This document shows, one piece after another, positions 46,020 to 51,128 of a DNA stretch of 51,128 nt. The notes under the pieces are model-generated. The model ran no database searches and was not told the origin of the DNA. It saw nothing but the letters and a program-made list of their open reading frames with translations. The translations under genes and the position numbers were made by a program. Origin of the DNA: Clostridium sp. (GTDB lineage Bacteria > Bacillota > Clostridia > Clostridiales > Clostridiaceae); contig NZ_JARHZJ010000010.1 in the NCBI RefSeq assembly GCF_029258205.1, forward strand, positions 1 through 51,128, given 5' to 3'. Numbering within the stretch: position 1 is the first letter of the stretch; each line of letters starts with the position of its first letter.

Positions 46020-46208
46020 ATGAAAAATATTGATTCTTATAAAAGTAATAAAGAAGCTAGAAATAATTCTATTAAAGAAGATTCTAAAGTTTTTGCAGAT
46101 GAAATGAGAAAATTACAAGAACAAGAGGATCAAAAGAATAGAGAAGAAGGTATAAAAGAAACTTCTGAAAAGCTAGCTGATTATATGAGAGAACTAGAGG
46201 AAAGATAA
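46020..46208 (+). CDS. Small charged coiled-coil protein, copy 2
   Basis: The 62-aa protein has the same AAGAGGATAAT site and a start region (MKNIDSYKSNKEARNNSIK) closely matching copy 1 at 33575. It is acidic and helical with no membrane segment and ends RELEER. The family is unknown. It lies 70 nt before an ABC transporter ATPase on the same strand and may be co-transcribed with it, a context that copy 1 lacks. Confidence 0.75.
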   Translation: MKNIDSYKSNKEARNNSIKEDSKVFADEMRKLQEQEDQKNREEGIKETSEKLADYMRELEER

Positions 46209-46278
46209 TTTTTAAAATTAAGGTGATAATTATTAAGGAGTTTTAGGGATAAAAATTAAAAAATGGGGTGAAATATTA

Positions 46279-47079
46279 GTGGCTTTAGAAAATTCTAATG
46301 AGTTAATTATAAAAATAAGAGATTTGGAGATGAATTTTGGAACAAAAGAGGTTTTAAAAGGAATAAATTTAGATATACACAAAGGAGAAATAATAGGTTA
46401 TATTGGAACAAATGGTGCCGGAAAAAGTACCACAGTAAAAATAATGTTAGGGCTTATAGGTGGTTATACAGGAACAGTTGAAATTTTTGGAGAAAATATT
46501 CTAAAAAGTGATGGAAGTTATAAAAGGAAGATAGGGTATGTTCCAGAAATGGCAGATATATATGATACTTTAACTGCTAAGGAATATTTAACTTTTATGG
46601 GACAATTATATGGTATGGAGTATAAAGATGTTTTATATAAAAGTAAGCAGCTTATGAAGATATTAGGCATAGAAGATGTTTATAATTCAAGAATTTCAAG
46701 TTTTTCAAAGGGAATGAGACAAAAAGTTCTTTTAATATCAAGTCTTATACATAATCCAGATATATTATTTTTAGATGAACCTTTAAATGGATTAGATGCA
46801 AATAGTGTTATGGTTATAAAGGAAATCTTATCTGAGTTAGCTAGAAGTGGGAAAACAATATTTTATTCATCACATATAATTGATGTTGTTGAGAAAATAA
46901 GTCACAGAATAATTCTTTTAAATAATGGAGTTGTTGTTGCTGATGGTAGTTTTGAAGAACTTAAGAAAAATTCTAATGAAGAATCCTTAGAAGAAATATT
47001 CAATGACTTAACTGGATTTAATAATCATAAAAGATTAGCAGAGGAATTTACTGCACTTATAAAGGAGTGTAGTTTATGA
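46279..47079 (+). CDS. ABC transporter ATP-binding protein
   Basis: The 266-aa protein starts at a GTG with GGGGTG upstream. It has Walker A GTNGAGKST (43-51), the signature SSFSKGMRQK (about 138-147), Walker B ILFLDEPLNG (about 159-168) and the switch histidine in YSSHIID (about 195). It is of the type with a large fused permease partner (CcmA/EcsA-like), usually an exporter. The permease gene overlaps its stop by 4 nt (ATGA), so the two subunits are translationally coupled. The substrate is unknown. Confidence 0.9.
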   Translation: MALENSNELIIKIRDLEMNFGTKEVLKGINLDIHKGEIIGYIGTNGAGKSTTVKIMLGLIGGYTGTVEIFGENILKSDGSYKRKIGYVPEMADIYDTLTAKEYLTFMGQLYGMEYKDVLYKSKQLMKILGIEDVYNSRISSFSKGMRQKVLLISSLIHNPDILFLDEPLNGLDANSVMVIKEILSELARSGKTIFYSSHIIDVVEKISHRIILLNNGVVVADGSFEELKKNSNEESLEEIFNDLTGFNNHKRLAEEFTALIKECSL

Positions 47080-48725
47080 AAAAGGATAAATCTTTAACTG
47101 TAGTTAATAGATTAAGAGGATTTTATGAAAAGCTTGGTGTTGATTATGAAATGATGAGATTAATATTAGAGACCAAGCTAACAATGGATAAAAGAAGAGA
47201 AACTACAATAAACATGAATAATAAAAATAGTGATGATAAAGATAATAATTTTGGTAAGGCATTAGTTCTTTATGGAGTAATGGGAGCATTTATGTCTATG
47301 ACTATAATTGTTAAATATAATATAATGCTTCAAATGTCCGTTTATTTTGGTTTTTTTATGTTTGTAATAGGTAGTAGTTTTATAGCAGATTTTGCTTATG
47401 TTCTTTTAGATGTTAGGGATAAAAATTTACTAGGAATTACAGGTGTAAGTTCTAAAACTATAAATGCAGCTAAGATTACTAATATTTTGATTTATATGAC
47501 AAAGTTAAGCTTAGCTTATGGAGGTGTTGGAATAATTGTTTCTTTAAGGTATGGTATATTGTTTACTATTGTCTTTGTATTTGAGATTATACTTATTAAT
47601 TTATTTATGATACTTATAACTGCATTTATTTATTATTTAGTTCTTAAGTTTTTTAATGGAGAAAAACTTAAAGATATAATAAATGTAGTTCAAATATTTC
47701 TTACTGTTGGGATAATGGTTATGTATCAAATTGTAGGAAGAATATTTGACATTATGGATATAGGTAGTAGATTTGCAATAACAAGTTGGTGGCAAGGATT
47801 TATAGTTCCTTTATGGTTTGCTGCACCTCTTGAAATAATAGAAAGTGGAGTAGTAGATAAAACATTAATAATATTTACAGGATTAGCAATTTTAGCACCA
47901 ATATTATCAATATTTATTTATTTTAAAATATCTAAAAAGTTTGAAGATTATATTCAAAAGTTAAATGATAATACTTATAAGGGTAAAGATAAAATTCCAT
48001 TTTCATTTAGAGTTGGAAATTTGGTATGTAGAAGTAATACTGAGAAAAGCTTCTTTAATTTTACTGTAAATATAATAAAAAGTGAGAGAAACTTTAAGTT
48101 AAAAACATATCCTAATATAGCTATGTCCTTAGTTTTTCCTTTCATATTTTTATTTAATTTTATTAAAAGTTATGAAAGTTTTGTAGATTGGAAAAACCAT
48201 ATGGCTAATTCAAATCAATTTTTCACGTTGTATATATGTATACTTATGTTGACTCCTGTAATTCTTATGGCTAAATATTCAGAACAGTTTAAAGCTTCTT
48301 GGATTTATAAATCTGTTCCTATAGATGATATGGCTTCAATATTTAAAGGAGTATATAAGGGTGTATTTTATAAAATGATTCTGCCTGTATATATAATATT
48401 ATCTTTAGTATATTTATGGGTATTTAGTTTAAGAATTATTCCGCAAATTATAGCTATATTCTTTGTAATAATTATTCTAAACCTAATAACAGTTAAGTTA
48501 ATGGATAAACATCTTCCATTTTCAGTGAGTTTTAAAGATGGTGAAAAAATGGATGATTTAGGAATAATCTTACTTATTTTTATTCTAAGCGGAATACTAG
48601 GGTTAGCTCATTATATGATTAACAAACTTACTTATGGAGTATATATTTTTATTTTTATAGAGTTGATATTAATATGGATTTTATGGACCATAATAAGTAA
48701 GAGTAAATATCATAAAATTAATTAA
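47076..48725 (+). CDS. ABC transporter permease, large exporter type
   Basis: The 549-aa protein has a soluble N-terminal stretch (about 1-60) and about 12 hydrophobic segments spread over residues 65-545, with a soluble loop at about 290-340. This matches the putative ABC exporter permease family of Firmicutes. It overlaps the ATPase gene by 4 nt and is the last gene of the unit; a strong hairpin follows at 48786. The small paralog upstream may belong to the same transcript. Substrate unknown. Confidence 0.85.
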   Translation: MKKDKSLTVVNRLRGFYEKLGVDYEMMRLILETKLTMDKRRETTINMNNKNSDDKDNNFGKALVLYGVMGAFMSMTIIVKYNIMLQMSVYFGFFMFVIGSSFIADFAYVLLDVRDKNLLGITGVSSKTINAAKITNILIYMTKLSLAYGGVGIIVSLRYGILFTIVFVFEIILINLFMILITAFIYYLVLKFFNGEKLKDIINVVQIFLTVGIMVMYQIVGRIFDIMDIGSRFAITSWWQGFIVPLWFAAPLEIIESGVVDKTLIIFTGLAILAPILSIFIYFKISKKFEDYIQKLNDNTYKGKDKIPFSFRVGNLVCRSNTEKSFFNFTVNIIKSERNFKLKTYPNIAMSLVFPFIFLFNFIKSYESFVDWKNHMANSNQFFTLYICILMLTPVILMAKYSEQFKASWIYKSVPIDDMASIFKGVYKGVFYKMILPVYIILSLVYLWVFSLRIIPQIIAIFFVIIILNLITVKLMDKHLPFSVSFKDGEKMDDLGIILLIFILSGILGLAHYMINKLTYGVYIFIFIELILIWILWTIISKSKYHKIN

Positions 48726-48785
48726 AATAAAAACAAGCTAAAATTTAAAAAAATTAATTATAATTTTATGTATAAAGTTACAATT

Positions 48786-48832
48786 AAAAATCTTAACCTT
48801 ATTTTAATAGAAGGTTAAGATTTTTATTTATA
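48786..48832. terminator. Bidirectional terminator after the ABC genes
   Basis: AAAAATCTTAACCTT pairs exactly with AAGGTTAAGATTTTT (48811-48825), between convergent genes. Confidence 0.9.
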
Positions 48833-48851
48833 TATTTAAGTTTTAAGATAT

Positions 48852-49640
48852 TTAAATATTAGGTAAGAAAATATCTTCACCTAATGGAAGAATATCATTG
48901 TTGAATGGGTTTATATCCATAAGAAAATCTATAACTACCTCATGATTATAATTAGGATAGTATTTTCTAGCTATACTATACCAAGTATCTCCTTCTTTTA
49001 CAGAGTGTTTTTTTCCATTTTGAAAAGCGTTAACAGGAACTAATACTGTATCCCCTGATTCTAGAGATGAAGTATTGTTTATTTGATTGAGAGATTTTAT
49101 AATGTTCAAACTAGAATTAACAGTACAAGTTTCCTTAAATTTTTTAGCAACATCACTTAATTTTTCATTCTCTTTAAGAGTATATTTTTCTGTTTCTAAA
49201 TCTTTCAAGTAAGAAGAGTAACTTATTGTATTTTTACTTTCTGATTTAGTTTCAGATTTGTTTTTTTTAGAATTATTATTTAATGTTTCTTTTGAGTTGG
49301 TATTTTTATCAGAAGTATTTTTTTTGTCTTCATTGGTAGAATCATTTGACTTTTCATTAGTAGATTTATTATTTGAATTATTAGAAGTTTTTTCTGATTT
49401 ATTTCCATCATTAGTATTTTTCTTTTTATCATCCTTTTTATCAGGTTCTTTTAGTCTTTCGCTTAAATCATTTTGTGAATTTTTATCTTTATTATCAGAG
49501 GAGGTATTTTCCTTAACAGAAACCTCTTGAGAAACTGATTTTGATTTAATTAATGTAGAAACAGTTGAATATGTAAAATAACCTAATAAAGTTACACATA
49601 TAAATGATCCTACAAGTATAAAAATATTTTTTTTATTCAT
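48852..49640 (-). CDS. Membrane-anchored LysM-domain protein
   Basis: The 262-aa protein has one helix near the N-terminus (about 6-28), a long low-complexity linker rich in Lys, Asn, Ser and Thr (about 35-140) and two C-terminal LysM-like domains (about 155-202, YTLKENEKLSDVAKKF; and about 212-262, HSVKEGDTWYSIARKYYPN). LysM binds peptidoglycan GlcNAc, so it probably links membrane and wall; it has no hydrolase domain. AGGAGGGCT lies upstream of the ATG. The linker suggests reach across the wall. It is monocistronic. Confidence 0.85.
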   Translation of the reverse strand: MNKKNIFILVGSFICVTLLGYFTYSTVSTLIKSKSVSQEVSVKENTSSDNKDKNSQNDLSERLKEPDKKDDKKKNTNDGNKSEKTSNNSNNKSTNEKSNDSTNEDKKNTSDKNTNSKETLNNNSKKNKSETKSESKNTISYSSYLKDLETEKYTLKENEKLSDVAKKFKETCTVNSSLNIIKSLNQINNTSSLESGDTVLVPVNAFQNGKKHSVKEGDTWYSIARKYYPNYNHEVVIDFLMDINPFNNDILPLGEDIFLPNI

Positions 49641-49840
49641 TTAATAGCCCTCCTAATATGAATTTATACTGAGATTATTGACAACTATAATAAAAATATA
49701 CATAAAAAAGAATCTTAAGAAAAATATTAAATATTGTTTCTAAGATTCTTTAGTAATCAATAAATTTAATAAGGATATAAATATTATATTTAAAATTTTA
49801 ACTTTTATTATGTATAAAATTAATTATTTTTTAGAAAAGC

Positions 49841-49966
49841 TTGATTTAGGATAAAATTATAATTATAATGTAACCGTATTTAGATATTAGTTTATATATG
49901 TATAGATTTAGTTATATAATTTATTTTTAGTCTTCCAGGTCGGTTAAAGGAAGACTATTTTTTTAT
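49841..49966 (+). ncRNA. Candidate small RNA with its own promoter and terminator
   Basis: TTGATT (49841-49846), a 17-nt spacer and TATAAT (49864-49869) form a good housekeeping promoter; the start would be near 49876. The transcript ends in a hairpin TAGTCTTCC / GGAAGACTA followed by a run of seven T's at about 49966. Length about 90 nt. It has no open frame longer than about 10 codons and no ribosome site. I do not recognise a known RNA family. Confidence 0.5.
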
Positions 49967-50227
49967 ATCTTTTCTTAAAACTCTATAAGTATTTTAAAAA
50001 GTTGTCTTAAATTTATTAAGTTTAATATTTCAAGATTATTAAGTTTTTCTAAATTATAAGGATTAAATTTTTTACTAATAATATGTTATATCTTTCTTAT
50101 ATAATTTATATTATTATCAAAGTAGTTTAATTTTATAATATTTACAATAAGTATTGAAAATAGAGTAGTGGTATTAAGAGGTAAATTCTATTATGAGTAA
50201 TATTGCGAATATAAATATAATTAAAAT

Positions 50228-50264
50228 AAAAAAGACAAATACCAATTGTATTTGTCTTTTTTAA
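50228..50264 (+). terminator. Isolated perfect hairpin terminator
   Basis: AAAAAGACAAATAC pairs with GTATTTGTCTTTTT around CAATT. No gene ends just before it, so it may end an unannotated short transcript; a possible short frame overlaps it. Confidence 0.65.
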
Positions 50265-50322
50265 TCACATTCAATAATACGTAAATAACACAAAAGTGCA
50301 TTAAAAATGAAAAAATAATTGC

Positions 50323-50366
50323 TTTTATCGATAATTAATTAAGAAAAGAGGGTATTATCGATAAAA
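50323..50366. promoter_or_regulatory. Pair of inverted ATCGAT-centred boxes
   Basis: TTTTATCGATAAT (50323-50335) is the exact reverse complement of ATTATCGATAAAA (50354-50366). The centres are 30 bp apart, about three helical turns, which looks like a two-site operator. They could also pair in RNA, but there is no T-tail. The regulator is unknown. Confidence 0.45.
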
Positions 50367-50602
50367 CCTTTACAATTATTATAATACATTGTTTTTTAAA
50401 ATGCAAGAAAATGTTTTCAAAAATAGAAACTTTTTAGCAATAAATTTAAAAAGATAATTTGGTATTATTATTTATATATGAATATAATTGAGATAAATTA
50501 CGAAGTTTTAATAATTATAATTTAGAAGATTTATTCTTAGAAATTAGATTATCTTTTGTTTGTGTTATTTTCAGATTTAGGCATAATAATAATGGATAGC
50601 TT

Positions 50603-50717
50603 TTATCTTTTATTAGGATATTTTGCATATGATAATAAATTATTTATAGAAAAAGTTTTAAGGCATTATTCAATAGCATTAATAATTATAGTAGTAACAG
50701 CTATTTTTCCATATTAA
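50603..50717 (+). pseudogene. Short membrane-like frame, possible remnant
   Basis: A frame of about 40 residues with a hydrophobic end (ALIIIVVTAIFPY) stops at TAA near 50717. It has no good ribosome site and stops lie close upstream in the same frame. It looks like a gene scrap or a chance frame; I do not recognise it. Confidence 0.25.
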
Positions 50718-50768
50718 ATTTATAGAAATATAAATTTAAATAAACTTAAAAAAGAGAATTGAGTTTTA

Positions 50769-50871
50769 TTGACAAGTTTTTTTAAAAAGAGTATATTAAA
50801 AATAACACAATGTAGTGTTTAGAGAGCAAAGAAGCTCCATAGGGAATTCCTATGGAGCTTCTTATTTTTTT
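50769..50871 (+). ncRNA. Candidate small RNA or leader with a consensus promoter and terminator
   Basis: TTGACA (50769-50774), a 17-nt spacer and TATATT (50792-50797) form a near-consensus promoter; the start would be near 50804. The hairpin GAAGCTCCATAGG / CCTATGGAGCTTC (50831-50861) with a T-run ends it at about 50871, giving about 68 nt with no open frame. It may be a small RNA or an attenuated leader of the dehydrogenase gene 160 nt downstream. Confidence 0.55.
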
Positions 50872-51031
50872 ATAAGTATATTTTTAAAAATATCTGATTT
50901 TTTATTTATAATTAAAAATTCATCTTAATTATATCAAATATAAATAATTAATTGGAAATCATAAATAATTTAAAAAATATACTTATAAACAAGCTCTTAC
51001 GAATAATTAATAAGAAGAGGGGAGCTAAAAA

Positions 51032-51128
51032 ATGAAGAGGTTTAAGATTAAGACAGAAATTCTTTTTGGAGAAGGAGCCTTAGATTACTTAAAGGAACTT
51101 AAGAACAAAAAAGTTTTTATAGTAACAG
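51032..51128 (+). CDS. N-terminus of an iron-containing alcohol dehydrogenase (cut by window edge)
   Basis: The ATG follows GAAGAGGGGAGC. The first 32 residues start MKRFKIKTEILFGEGALDYL and continue into KKVFIVT. This matches the start of class III iron alcohol dehydrogenases, such as propanol/propanediol or PduQ-type enzymes, where F-G-x-G-A marks the fold start. The rest is outside the window, so substrate and completeness cannot be judged. Confidence 0.75.
   Translation, partial: MKRFKIKTEILFGEGALDYLKELKNKKVFIVT

Larger units (their letters stand above)
49641..51031. other. Long gene-poor region with hairpins, small-RNA-like units and a decayed frame
   Basis: 1.4 kb with no convincing gene. 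It contains the hairpin at 49708-49751 (AAAGAATCTTA / TAAGATTCTTT), two promoter-plus-terminator units (49841-49966 and 50769-50871), a hairpin at 50228-50264 (AAAAGACAAATAC / GTATTTGTCTTTT), paired ATCGAT boxes at 50323-50366 and a short membrane-like frame near 50603-50717. Further small transcripts are possible. Confidence 0.5.

Noticed and set aside
49258..49530. Plus-strand frame opposite the LysM linker
   Set aside because: It is the antisense of a low-complexity Lys/Ser/Asn region and has no ribosome site.
50192..50263. 23-aa frame overlapping the hairpin at 50228
   Set aside because: The frame runs through the terminator stem, and its ribosome site is weak, so it is probably chance.

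Overview
The window is very AT-rich and Gram-positive (strong AGGAGG ribosome sites, GTG/TTG starts, intrinsic terminators after most genes). It looks like a chromosomal segment of Clostridium perfringens. The best evidence is a GH84 protein matching the hyaluronidase NagI (about 1293 aa) and a GH89 alpha-N-acetylglucosaminidase matching the CpGH89/AgnC type. No rRNA, tRNA, CRISPR array or insertion sequence was recognised.

Layout. 1-2 kb: the tail of a primase/Rep-like gene, a secreted beta-pore-forming toxin related to NetB and beta toxin, and a decayed gene scrap; this looks accessory. 2-9 kb: a class V aminotransferase, a GH38 alpha-mannosidase, an iron alcohol dehydrogenase and a small membrane protein. 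9-13 kb: a glycerate-use cluster (CdaR-type regulator, GntP permease, glycerate kinase). 13-16 kb: DbpA-type RNA helicase, a membrane-anchored unknown and a spore-protein-like small gene. 16-22 kb: the giant GH89 enzyme. 22-28.5 kb: alanine racemase, an agr-type quorum-sensing operon (AgrB, AgrD, AgrC-like kinase) on the minus strand, YitT, a GNAT enzyme and a DUF1189 protein. 28.7-32.6 kb: the cell-wall-anchored NagI. 33-40 kb: a YbjQ protein with a tiny membrane partner, then an ApbE flavin transferase, an LPXTG protein, an FMN-binding lipoprotein and a 999-aa protein with four FMN-binding domains. 40-49.6 kb: an Mga-like regulator, a SigI/RsgI pair, a VTC/DUF4956 pair, an ABC exporter and a LysM protein. 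49.6-51 kb: mostly non-coding, with two promoter-plus-terminator units that look like small RNAs, then the start of an iron alcohol dehydrogenase.

How the parts fit. Three large glycosidases (GH38, GH89, GH84) attack host glycans; the GH84 enzyme is wall-anchored. The ApbE/FMN-binding cluster carries five predicted covalent FMN sites on exported proteins, which suggests an extracytoplasmic flavin electron relay. The agr operon encodes a prepeptide with no cysteine, which predicts a serine-lactone signal and has no response regulator beside it. SigI/RsgI is a trans-envelope signalling pair whose outer part is an Asp-rich repeat rather than a carbohydrate-binding module.

The most promising leads are the cysteine-free agr system, the multi-flavinylated surface system, the NetB-like toxin and the two orphan transcripts near 50 kb.
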